Of a stretch of DNA of 57,646 nt, positions 1 to 8,049 are shown piece after piece. The notes beneath the pieces were generated by a model. The model worked only from the letters and a program-made list of their open reading frames with translations, was not told the origin of the DNA and did not search any database. Source of the stretch: an uncultured bacterium (lineage in GTDB: Bacteria; Gemmatimonadota; Gemmatimonadetes; Longimicrobiales; RSA9). Made by a program: the position numbers and the translations under genes. The stretch is taken from contig CALBZE010000057.1 of NCBI GenBank assembly GCA_937889645.1, positions 1 through 57,646 on the forward strand, in the 5' to 3' direction. Positions within the stretch are counted from its first letter, which is position 1, and each line of letters starts with the position of its first letter.

Positions 1-58
1 GGGCTCGGGGCTTAGGGCTCGGGGCTTAGGGCTCGGGGCTTAGGGCTCGGGGCTCGGG
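1..58. repeat. 14-bp tandem repeat at window edge
   Basis: About three and a half copies of the unit GGGCTCGGGGCTTA run from the window edge and decay into GGGCTCGGGGCTCGGGGG. The flanking stretch to about 220 is low-complexity GC with short repeats such as TGACACC twice at about 148-162. No coding signal is convincing here. The array is probably longer outside the window. Confidence 0.85.
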
Positions 59-292
59 GGTCGTCGGTCGGGGGTTGGGCGGCGAGAGGGCAGGCCGCCG
101 GCGACTGAGAAAGGGACGACCGGGCGGCGGGAGGGGGGGGCGACCGCTGACACCTGACACCTGAGCCCTGGGGCCTGGGCCCAGAGCCCCGGGGGCGGCG
201 GAGGGGGGCGGCGGCCATTGCATCCAACCACCGTTCCACACTACTGTGCCCTGATTGGGCGCACAGATCTCGGTACAGCAGAGGAGGCGATG

Positions 293-1480
293 ATGGCTGC
301 TTCGGCGAGGGTTGGCGTTGCGCATGGCGCCGGCGGGGCGACGTCGCGGCGGCTGGCGGGCACGGCGGCGCTCGTGGCGGCGCTGGCGGCGTGCACGGGG
401 ACGCCGATGGACGCGGCGGCGCAGACGTTTACCTCGGAGCACCACACGTTCCGTGTGGTCACCATCGTCGACGGGCTGGAGCATCCGTGGGGGATGGCGT
501 TCCTGCCGGACGGCTCGATCCTGGTGACGGAGCGGCCCGGTCGGCTGCGCCTTGTCCGGAACGGAGTGTTGGAGCCGGAGCCGATCGCCGGGGTGCCGGA
601 GGTCTGGGCGCGCGGACAGGGCGGGCTGCTCGACGTCGCCTTGCACCCGGACTTCGAGAACAATCGCCTGGTGTACCTGAGCTACTCGAAGCCCGGGCCG
701 GAAGGCGCGACGACGGCGGTGGCGCGGGGCCGTCTCGTCGACGGGCGGCTCGAGAACGTCGAGGACATCTTCGTGGCCGACGCGTGGACGAATCGCGGGC
801 AGCACTTCGGCTCGCGGCTGGTCTTCGACGGGAAGGGACACCTCTTCATCTCGATCGGCGACCGTGGGGTGATGGACCAGGCGCAGAACCCGTCGAACCA
901 TCAGGGGACGATCGTGCGGCTGTACGACGACGGGCGGGTCCCGCCGGACAATCCGTTCGTCGGGCGCGAGGGGTTCCGGCCGGAGATCTACGCGTACGGG
1001 ATCCGCAGCCCGCAGGGGCTCGCGCTGCACCCGGAGACCGGGCAGCTGTGGGAGTCCGAGCACGGCCCGCGCGGCGGCGACGAGATCAACCTCATCCTCC
1101 CGGGCCGCAATTACGGCTGGCCGAAGATCACGTACGGGATCAACTACAACGGCCAGAAGATCTCGGACTACACGCACATGGAGGGGATGGAGCAGCCACT
1201 GCACTACTGGGTCCCATCGATCGCGACGTCGGGCATGACGTTTTACACGGGCGACAAGTTCCCCGGGTGGAAGGGCGACGTGTTCGTGGGCGGGCTCGCG
1301 GGGCAGCAGCTCGCGCGGGTGCGCTTCGAGGGCACGCGCCGCGTGGCGGTCGAGGCGCTGCTCACGGAGATGAAGCGGCGGATCCGGGACGTGCGGACCG
1401 GGCCGGACGGGTACATCTATCTGCTGGTCGACGAGCCGAACGCGCCGATGCTGCGGCTGGAGCCGGCGGACGGAAATTGA
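293..1480 (+). CDS. PQQ-dependent sugar dehydrogenase family lipoprotein
   Basis: Soluble aldose sugar dehydrogenase (YliI/Asd, GSDH family), expected to oxidise aldoses outside the cytoplasm with PQQ as cofactor. The 395-residue product starts at ATG 293, five bases after GAGGAGG (281-287); ATG 290 is too close to that site. Residues 1-34 form a signal sequence ending in a lipobox LAAC, so a lipid-anchored protein is likely. Family blocks seen in order are HPWGMAFLPDG, GGLLDVALHPDF, QHFGSRLVF, ISIGDRG, a Pro/Asn-rich loop before NPFVG, YGIRSPQGLALHP, EHGPRGGDEIN, GRNYGWP and SGMTFYTG, which together give the six-bladed propeller. It appears monocistronic, with a weak hairpin after it. The substrate cannot be told from sequence. 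Confidence 0.93.
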   Translation: MAASARVGVAHGAGGATSRRLAGTAALVAALAACTGTPMDAAAQTFTSEHHTFRVVTIVDGLEHPWGMAFLPDGSILVTERPGRLRLVRNGVLEPEPIAGVPEVWARGQGGLLDVALHPDFENNRLVYLSYSKPGPEGATTAVARGRLVDGRLENVEDIFVADAWTNRGQHFGSRLVFDGKGHLFISIGDRGVMDQAQNPSNHQGTIVRLYDDGRVPPDNPFVGREGFRPEIYAYGIRSPQGLALHPETGQLWESEHGPRGGDEINLILPGRNYGWPKITYGINYNGQKISDYTHMEGMEQPLHYWVPSIATSGMTFYTGDKFPGWKGDVFVGGLAGQQLARVRFEGTRRVAVEALLTEMKRRIRDVRTGPDGYIYLLVDEPNAPMLRLEPADGN

Positions 1481-1553
1481 ACGCGCGACTAGAGTCGAGC
1501 GGCCGGCCGGACGATCGGGTGCGACGAGTTGCGGAGCCCGGCCGGTGACCGAT

Positions 1554-1590
1554 GCGGGCGCGGGGGCGCGGGTGATGCCCTCGCGCCCGC
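1554..1590 (+). terminator. Weak hairpin after the sugar dehydrogenase gene
   Basis: GCGGGCGCG (1554-1562) pairs with CGCGCCCGC (1582-1590), followed by GTTCGTT. The loop is long (19 nt), but an inner GGGCGCG/CGCGCCC pairing with an 11-nt loop is also possible. It sits 74 nt after the stop and before the next gene. Confidence 0.4.
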
Positions 1591-1741
1591 GTTCGTTAGG
1601 GTGCGGGTGCGCGCCCCCGGGTTGCGGCGCGGCCCATCGGCGGCGTAGGTTGAAAGCTTCACAGCCGCATATCCTCCAGGTGCACGAACGGCAGAGTCCT
1701 CGCAACCGTTCACGCCCTATCCTTCCAAGGAGGGATTCGTC

Positions 1742-4567
1742 ATGTCTAGGTCAATCATGGACCTGCGGCCGCGGTCCGGGCGGTGGGGCCGTGGTCGTAC
1801 GGCCGCATGGCTCGCGACGGCGGCCGCGACGCTGGCGCTGGCAGCGCCGGCGGCCGCGCAGGAGCAGCCGACGTGGCCGACACTACCGCCGAACTTCGCG
1901 ATCTCCGGCGCGCGCATCGTGCCGGTCTCCGGTCCGGTGATCGAGCGCGGCACGATCGTCGTCCGCGAGGGGGTGATCGCCGCGGTCGGCGCGAACGTAT
2001 CGGTCCCCGCCGACGCGTGGGTGATCGACGGTGCCGGACTCACGGTCTATCCGGGGCTGATCGACGCGTTCACGACGCTCGGTCATCCGGAGCGTCGCGG
2101 CGCGCAGCCGGCGGCCGGTGGGCCGGGCGGCGGGTTCGGCGCAGGCGGGATGGCCGCGGCGAGCGGTCGCTCGCATTCGTGGGGCCCGGAGGATCGCCCG
2201 GGGACGTTCACCTGGCGGACGGCCGCCGACGGGCTGGATGCGGGCGACGACCGCATCACGCGCTGGCGCGAGGCCGGCTTCACGACGGCGCTGAGCACGC
2301 TCTCCGAGGGGATCTTCCCCGGGCAGGCGTCGCTGATCAACCTGGGCGACGGCCGGAGCCGCGCCCTGGTGGTGGAGCCGTACGTCGCCCAGCGGATCAA
2401 CCTGCGCGACCGGAGCTACTCGGGGTACCCGGGCGCGCTGCTGGGCTCGTTCGCGTACATCAAGCAGCTCTACTTCGACGCCCAGCACTACCACCAGGTC
2501 TGGACGGCGTACGAGCGTGATCCGCGCGGCAAGACGCGGCCGGAGTACGACCCGACGCTCGAACCGCTGCGCACGCCGAAGCCGGTGCTGTTCCCGGCGA
2601 CGGACCGGAAGGAGATCGTGCGCGCGATCAAGACCGCCGGCGAGATGGGCGTGCCGGTCATCATCTACGGCGGGCAGCGCGCGTACGAGGCGGTGGACGT
2701 GCTGAGTGCGAGCCGCGCGCCGATCCTGATCGACCTGAACTGGCCGAAGCCGAACCGCGACGGCGATCCGGAGGCGGAGTACGACCTTGCGACGCTGCGT
2801 TCGTGGGAGCACTCGCCGTCGACGCCGGCGAAGCTGCACCAGGCGGGCGTTCGCTTCGCGTTCTACACGGGCGGGCTGCGCACGCCGTCCGAGGCGCGGG
2901 CGGCGGTGCGCGCGGCGATCGAGGCGGGTCTGCCGGCCGACGCGGCGCTGCGCGCCATGACGCTCGGCGCGGCGGAGATCCTCGGCGTCGCGAACCGGAT
3001 GGGGAGCATCGAGGTCGGCAAGATCGCGAACCTGGTGATCGCGGACGGCGACCTCTTCGCCGAGGGGACGAAGATCCGCAAGGTGATCGTGGACGGCCGG
3101 CCGTTCGACGTCTTCGAGCCGTCGTCGCGGACGCCTGCGCGGCGCGTTTCGGCCGGGGAGGGCCAGGGCGCGCGCGGCGGCCAGGGCGGCGAGGCGCGTC
3201 AGGGTGACGCGCGGACGGAGGACAAGGCAGCGCCGGTCGCGATGGCGCAAGACCGCGGCCCCTACCGCGATGACCCGGTCACGCTGATCCGCAACGCCAC
3301 GATCCTCACGGTCACGAACGGCGTGATCGAGGGCGGCGACGTCCTGATCCGCAACGGCAAGATCGCCGCGGTCGGGCGCGGGCTGGACGCGCCCCGTAAC
3401 GCGACGGTCGTCGACGCGGCCGGGATGTACGTGACGCCCGGCATCATCGACGCACACTCGCACATCGCGGCGGACGCGATCAACGAGGGGAGCGTCGCCG
3501 TGAGCGCGATGACGGGGATGAAGGACGTGATCGACCCGAACGCGATCGCGATCTACCGCGCGCTGGCGGGCGGCGTCACGACGATCAACCTGCTGCACGG
3601 GAGCGCGAACCCGATCGGCGGGCGCAACGCGGTGCTCAAGCTGCGCTGGGGCGCCGACGCGGACGGCCTGATCTTCGAGGGCGCGCCCGAGGGGATCAAG
3701 TTCGCGCTGGGCGAGAACACGAAGCGGGACCGCAACCCGCCGCGCTACCCGAACTCGCGGATGGGCGTGCAGGACGTGATCCGCCAGGCGTTCATAGAGG
3801 CACAGCAGTACATGAAGGAGTGGGAGGACTACGAGCAGCGGCGTCGCCGGGACAAGAATGCGATTCCGCCGCGTCGTGACCTGAAGCTCGAGACGCTCGC
3901 GCAGATCCTGCGCGGCGAGCGGCTGGTGCACGCGCACTCGTACCGCTCGGACGAGATCCTCCAGCTCATGCGGGTGGCCGAGGAGTTCGGCTTCCGGCTG
4001 GCCACGCTCCAGCACGTGCTGGAGGGCTACAAGGTCGCCGACGAGATCGCGGCGCACGGCGCCGGCGCGTCGACGTTCTCCGACTGGTGGGCGTACAAGG
4101 TCGAGGCGTACGACGCGATCCCGTACAATGCGGCGCTGATGACGGAGCGCGGCGTCGTCGTCTCGATCAACTCGGACGACGCCGAGGAGATGCGCCACCT
4201 GAACCAGGAGGCGGCCAAGACGATGAAGTGGGGCGGCCTCTCGGAGACGGAGGCGCTCAAGCTGGTCACGCTGAACCCGGCGATCCAGCTCCGGATCCAG
4301 GACCGCGTCGGCTCGATCGAGGTCGGGAAGGACGCGGATCTGGTGGTCTGGAAGGGCCACCCGCTCAGCATGGAGGGTGTGCCGCAGAAGGTGTACATCG
4401 ACGGCAAGCTGTACTTCGACATCGAGCTGGACCGGGAGCGGCAGGCGGCGATCCGCGCCGAGAAGGAGGCGCTGATGCGCAAGCACCTGCCGGGCCGGGG
4501 CGGCGATACGCGCGTCGTGACCGAAGCGGCTGCCGGCGCGGTCAGCGACCAGGAGGTGGAGCGATGA
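1742..4567 (+). CDS. Secreted tandem-domain amidohydrolase
   Basis: A 941-residue exported protein with two amidohydrolase-superfamily domains. A signal peptide covers residues 1-39 (cleavage near AAAQE). Domain 1 (about 45-460) has the composite-sandwich start (SGARIVPVSG) and end (MGSIEVGKIANLVIADGD), but the usual metal-binding HxH after YPGLIDA is replaced by FTT, so this half looks non-catalytic. Domain 2 (about 510-920) keeps DAHSHI, HAHSYRSDEIL, an HVLEG segment and SINSDDAEE, the expected metal ligands. A Gly/Arg/Gln-rich linker (about 465-490) joins them. A strong AAGGAGG lies just before ATG 1742. It overlaps the next gene by ATGA, so the two are translationally coupled. Members of this group are imidazolonepropionase-like or dipeptidase-like; the substrate is unknown. 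Confidence 0.92.
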   Translation: MSRSIMDLRPRSGRWGRGRTAAWLATAAATLALAAPAAAQEQPTWPTLPPNFAISGARIVPVSGPVIERGTIVVREGVIAAVGANVSVPADAWVIDGAGLTVYPGLIDAFTTLGHPERRGAQPAAGGPGGGFGAGGMAAASGRSHSWGPEDRPGTFTWRTAADGLDAGDDRITRWREAGFTTALSTLSEGIFPGQASLINLGDGRSRALVVEPYVAQRINLRDRSYSGYPGALLGSFAYIKQLYFDAQHYHQVWTAYERDPRGKTRPEYDPTLEPLRTPKPVLFPATDRKEIVRAIKTAGEMGVPVIIYGGQRAYEAVDVLSASRAPILIDLNWPKPNRDGDPEAEYDLATLRSWEHSPSTPAKLHQAGVRFAFYTGGLRTPSEARAAVRAAIEAGLPADAALRAMTLGAAEILGVANRMGSIEVGKIANLVIADGDLFAEGTKIRKVIVDGRPFDVFEPSSRTPARRVSAGEGQGARGGQGGEARQGDARTEDKAAPVAMAQDRGPYRDDPVTLIRNATILTVTNGVIEGGDVLIRNGKIAAVGRGLDAPRNATVVDAAGMYVTPGIIDAHSHIAADAINEGSVAVSAMTGMKDVIDPNAIAIYRALAGGVTTINLLHGSANPIGGRNAVLKLRWGADADGLIFEGAPEGIKFALGENTKRDRNPPRYPNSRMGVQDVIRQAFIEAQQYMKEWEDYEQRRRRDKNAIPPRRDLKLETLAQILRGERLVHAHSYRSDEILQLMRVAEEFGFRLATLQHVLEGYKVADEIAAHGAGASTFSDWWAYKVEAYDAIPYNAALMTERGVVVSINSDDAEEMRHLNQEAAKTMKWGGLSETEALKLVTLNPAIQLRIQDRVGSIEVGKDADLVVWKGHPLSMEGVPQKVYIDGKLYFDIELDRERQAAIRAEKEALMRKHLPGRGGDTRVVTEAAAGAVSDQEVER

Positions 4568-5886
4568 GAGCACTGCGTAGCAGCATTCTCGGCGCCGCGG
4601 CACTGTTGCTCGGCGCGGCGGCCGCGGCTTCCGCGCAGGAGACGCTGGCGATCCGCGGCGGGACGGTGCATCCGGTGACGGGCCCGTCGTACGTGGGGAC
4701 GGTCGTGATCCAGGGCGGGCGCATCGTCGCCGCGGGGCCGAACGCGACCGTTCCGGCCGGCGCGCGCGTGATCGACGCGACCGGGCTGCACGTCTACCCC
4801 GGCCTCTTCGACGCTGGGTCGCAGCTCGGGTTGACCGAGATCGGTCAGGTCGCCGTCACCAACGACATGCGCGAGCTGGGCAGCTTCAATCCGCACCTCC
4901 AGGCGCGGACGGCCGTTCACCCGGCGAGCGAGCACATCCCGGTGACGCGTGCGAACGGGATCACGCACACGCTCTCGCTGCCGAGCGGCGGCGGGTCGGG
5001 CGGTTTCCCCGGTCAGGGGTCCGCGTTCCACCTGGCCGGGTGGACCATCGAGGAGATGGACATCCTCCCGAGCGCCGTCATGGTGATGAACTGGCCGACG
5101 ATTCGGACGCGGACGTTCGGGTTCGGGTTCGGCTTCGGCTTCGGCGGCGCGGGCGGTGAACGGAGCTTCCGCGAAGCGATGGAGGAGTACGAGCGGGCGG
5201 TTCACCAGCTCGAGTCGTGGCTGGACGCGGCTCGCGACTACGACCGAGCCGTCCGCGGAGGCGCCCGGATCCCGCGCGACCTCCGCCTCGAGGCCCTCGC
5301 CCGCGTAACCCGGGGCGAGATGCCGGTCCTGGCGCGAGTCGAGACGGCGCGGGACATCCGCAACGTCGTCGAGTTCGCGGAGAAGCAGGGGCTCAAGCTC
5401 ATCGTCGCTGGGGCGGCGGAGGGGTACCAGGTCGCCGACCTGCTGGCCGAGAAGGGGATCCCCGTCATCCTCGGGCCGACGCAGGCGCTTCCCCTGGGCA
5501 CCGATCGCCCCTACGACGAGCGCTTCACGAACCCCGGGAAGCTCCACGCGGCCGGCGTGAAGATCGCGTTCGCGACCTTCAACTCGGCCTACTCGCGGTC
5601 GCTTCCCTACGAGGCCGCACAGGCGATCCCGTTCGGGCTGCCCCGCGAGGAGGCGCTCCGCGCGGTGACGATCAACGCGGCCGAGATGCTCGGGATCGGC
5701 GACAAGCTCGGCTCGATCGAGGTGGGGAAGATCGCCAACCTGATCGTGACCGACGGCGACCCCCTCGAGATCACGACCCAGATCCGGCATCTGATCATCA
5801 ACGGCCAGGAGACGGACATGCGGAACCGTCACCTGGATCTGTACGAAAAGTACCGCTCGCGGCCGGCCCGTACGGCGACCGAGTAG
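4564..5886 (+). CDS. Secreted amidohydrolase-like protein lacking HxH
   Basis: A 440-residue exported amidohydrolase-family protein that starts at ATG 4564, overlapping the previous stop by 4 bp. The signal peptide is about 22 residues (ASAQE). The start of the fold (TLAIRGGTVHPVTG) and its end (KLGSIEVGKIANLIVTDGDPLE) are typical. At the position of the metal-binding HxH there is DAGSQLG, so the first ligands are missing, as in the first half of its partner. Residues about 180-195 hold a short (FG)n run before GGAGG. Coupling to a gene with one intact and one degenerate domain suggests a heteromeric complex in which this subunit is structural or regulatory. A strong hairpin terminator follows the stop. 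Confidence 0.88.
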   Translation: MRALRSSILGAAALLLGAAAAASAQETLAIRGGTVHPVTGPSYVGTVVIQGGRIVAAGPNATVPAGARVIDATGLHVYPGLFDAGSQLGLTEIGQVAVTNDMRELGSFNPHLQARTAVHPASEHIPVTRANGITHTLSLPSGGGSGGFPGQGSAFHLAGWTIEEMDILPSAVMVMNWPTIRTRTFGFGFGFGFGGAGGERSFREAMEEYERAVHQLESWLDAARDYDRAVRGGARIPRDLRLEALARVTRGEMPVLARVETARDIRNVVEFAEKQGLKLIVAGAAEGYQVADLLAEKGIPVILGPTQALPLGTDRPYDERFTNPGKLHAAGVKIAFATFNSAYSRSLPYEAAQAIPFGLPREEALRAVTINAAEMLGIGDKLGSIEVGKIANLIVTDGDPLEITTQIRHLIINGQETDMRNRHLDLYEKYRSRPARTATE

Positions 5887-5911
5887 CGGACGGCAGGTGC
5901 CGGTAAGGCGG

Positions 5912-5945
5912 GAGCCCCGACGCCGCTTGGGCGGCGTCGGGGCTC
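5912..5945. terminator. Convergent hairpin terminator
   Basis: A perfect 15-bp stem, GAGCCCCGACGCCGC with its complement, and the loop TTGG, followed by TTCGTTCG on the plus strand. It lies between the ends of the convergent amidohydrolase and small secreted protein genes and can serve both. Confidence 0.75.
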
Positions 5946-6010
5946 TTCGTTCGCCGGAACGGGGGTCGCCCGTCGCCACGGTGTGCCGGTCGATCCGTGC
6001 GACGGCATCG

Positions 6011-6598
6011 TCACCACGACCAGGTGTACTCCAGCGCCACGATCCCCATCGTGTACCGGAGCTTCTCATCGAGGAGCGCCTCGTAGTGGTCGTCGAAGGC
6101 TCGGAGGTGTCGCGCGCCGAGACGTGCGGACGCGCCGGCCGTCAACCACACGCGCGCCCCCGCTTCCACCGACAGTGCGCCGGACCCGATCGTCCGGTCC
6201 TCGAGCCAATCGCGGATAAAGCGCCCACCGGCGACGTCACCGTAGACGCCGAGTCGGCCGTTCACGCGTGTCGCCGCGGCGAGTCCGACCAGCATTGCTC
6301 GGCCGCTCACAGAGCAGCGGTGCGATTCCGGCAGCGCGGCGGGGCACATCGTCCCGCCCAGGCCGTTTCCCCAGCCGGATAGCTCCGCCCTGAGGGAGAA
6401 GATGGTCCAGACGGGGAGACGCAAGTCGACTCCCACCGTCGCCGCGTCGATCGGGCCGGAGCCGAGCCCCCCGAAGAGGCCGACGCTCGGACCGGCCGCG
6501 CGCGGGACGCCGTCCTGGGCGGCGAGCCGGTCCGGCGCGGCAAAGGGCGCGGCAAGAGCGGAAAGGACGAGAACAGCGGTAGATAAGCGTGTGCGCAT
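6011..6598 (-). CDS. Small secreted beta-barrel-like protein, unknown function
   Basis: 195 residues. The start chosen is the ATG at 6598 because it opens a clean signal peptide (MRTRLSTAVLVLSALAAPFA, cleavage near LAAQ); longer in-frame starts only add sequence without features. After the signal come alternating Gly/aromatic strands (GPSVGLFGGLGSG, GVDLRLPVW, ALEYTWSW at the C-terminus). The last strand ending in an aromatic residue is typical of outer-membrane barrels. Two Cys (GTMCPAAL and HRCSVS) may form a disulfide. No family is recognised and no strong ribosome binding site is visible. It is convergent with the amidohydrolases. Confidence 0.7.
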   Translation of the reverse strand: MRTRLSTAVLVLSALAAPFAAPDRLAAQDGVPRAAGPSVGLFGGLGSGPIDAATVGVDLRLPVWTIFSLRAELSGWGNGLGGTMCPAALPESHRCSVSGRAMLVGLAAATRVNGRLGVYGDVAGGRFIRDWLEDRTIGSGALSVEAGARVWLTAGASARLGARHLRAFDDHYEALLDEKLRYTMGIVALEYTWSW

Positions 6599-6743
6599 GT
6601 CGGCTGGGCGTACGTGATGAAGAAGATTGGGTTCGTACGGGTGCAACGCGCGAATGCGGTTCGAAATGACACGCGGACCAGGCACCAAAATCCACTTTCG
6701 ACCCACACTCATATCCCGCTCACCGGCCATCTAGTAGTGGAAA

Positions 6744-6782
6744 ACGACCCCGCCCGGAGACCAATATGGCTACCGGGCGGGG
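6744..6782 (-). terminator. Terminator of the metalloprotease-dipeptidase operon
   Basis: On the minus strand a 10-bp stem (CCGGGCGGGG at 6773-6782 with CCCCGCCCGG at 6748-6757 on the plus strand) is followed by TCGTTTT. It sits 50 nt after the dipeptidase stop, which fits a Rho-independent terminator. Confidence 0.75.
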
Positions 6783-6832
6783 ACGTTCACATGGCGATTC
6801 GGGCCGACTCTGGCAACTGGAGCCTGGTCCGC

Positions 6833-8044
6833 TCACGAGGTCGGGCGGCCGTCGAGCTGCTCGATCGTCGCTGTCGATGGCGCCCGTTCGCGCTGGAGGC
6901 GGCGGGCGACGGCCTCGGCCTCGCGCCACGCGCGAAGCACGTTCTCGCCGGCGAGCTTGCGCAGCTCCTCCTCGGTCCAGCCGCGGCGCGACAGCTCGGC
7001 GAAGAGCGCGGGGTACTTGGAGACGTCCTCGAGGCCGATGGGCGTGTCGCTGATCCCGTCGAAATCCGCGCCGATCCCGACGTGGTCCACCCCGGCCACC
7101 TTCCGAATGTGCTCGATGTGTGCGATCACGTCCTCCATGGTCGCGCGGGGCGCCTGCCTCCCCTGCCGCTGCTCGCGCGGCAGCTCGGAGAAGCGCCGAA
7201 CCTCCTCGTTGATGAAGGAGGGGACGAAGGTGACCATGACGACGCCGCCGTTGTCGCGGAGGCGGCGGAGCACGTCGTCCGGGACGTTGCGCGGGTGGTC
7301 GGTCACCGCGCGCGCCGAGGAGTGGGAGAAGATGACCGGCGCCTCGGCGACGTCGAGCGCGTCGTGCATCGTCTCGGGCGAGACGTGCGAGAGGTCGACG
7401 AGCATCCCGAGGCGGTTCATCTCGCGGACGACCTCCTTACCGAACTCGGTCAGCCCGCCGTGCACGGGCGCCTCGCAGCACGAGTCCGCCCAGTCGATGT
7501 TGTTGGAGTGCGTGAGCGTCATGTAGCGCACACCGAGGGCGTAGAAGGCCCGGAGCGCACCGAGCGAGTTCTCGATCGCGTGGCCGCCCTCCATCCCGAG
7601 GACGGAGGCGATGCGCCCCCGGCCGAACTCGCGCTCGACGTCGGAGGAAGAGAGGGCCGGGCCGAAGACGTCCGGGTAGCGCTCGAAGACCCGGAGCGCG
7701 ATGTCGATTTGCTCGAGCTGGACCTTGGCCGCGCCCTCGCGGACCGCGCCGTAGGGGATGTAGACGGACCAGAACTGCGCGCCGACCATCCCGTCCTTCA
7801 GGCGCTGGATGTCCGTGTGCCCGGGCGTCGCCTTTCGGAGGTCGTACGCGACGACGTCGCGGGGCGCCGCGCGGTGGCTCCGGATCGCCCAGGGCAGGTC
7901 GTTGTGCCCGTCGAAAAGCGGCGTGGTCGAGAGGACTCGCCGGGCGATCTCGAGGTGCGGATCGCCGGCCGGCGCCGGGGTCTGGGCCCGGGCGCCGGCG
8001 CAACCGGCGAGGACGAGGGCAAGAGTGAGCGTAGTCTTGCGCAT
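6833..8044 (-). CDS. M19 membrane dipeptidase-like lipoprotein
   Basis: 403 residues of the renal dipeptidase (M19) family, zinc enzymes that split dipeptides. The start at ATG 8044 opens a signal sequence with the lipobox LAGC (Cys16), so it is probably lipid-anchored. Metal and active-site segments are visible: the FDGHNDLPW His/Asp pair near residue 42, GMEGGHAIENS (bridging Glu), VDLSHVS, IFSHSSARAV and VGIGADFDG. The C-terminal helix EEELRKLAGENVLRAW is the family signature end. It begins five bases after the stop of the zinc metalloprotease, so the two form an operon that would degrade exported peptides stepwise. Confidence 0.95.
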   Translation of the reverse strand: MRKTTLTLALVLAGCAGARAQTPAPAGDPHLEIARRVLSTTPLFDGHNDLPWAIRSHRAAPRDVVAYDLRKATPGHTDIQRLKDGMVGAQFWSVYIPYGAVREGAAKVQLEQIDIALRVFERYPDVFGPALSSSDVEREFGRGRIASVLGMEGGHAIENSLGALRAFYALGVRYMTLTHSNNIDWADSCCEAPVHGGLTEFGKEVVREMNRLGMLVDLSHVSPETMHDALDVAEAPVIFSHSSARAVTDHPRNVPDDVLRRLRDNGGVVMVTFVPSFINEEVRRFSELPREQRQGRQAPRATMEDVIAHIEHIRKVAGVDHVGIGADFDGISDTPIGLEDVSKYPALFAELSRRGWTEEELRKLAGENVLRAWREAEAVARRLQRERAPSTATIEQLDGRPTS

Positions 8045-8049
8045 GATGG

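Noticed and set aside
26..1705. A 559-residue open frame on the minus strand across the sugar dehydrogenase gene
   Set aside because: Arg/Pro/His-rich composition typical of antisense shadow frames in GC-rich DNA; the plus-strand gene has clear family motifs.
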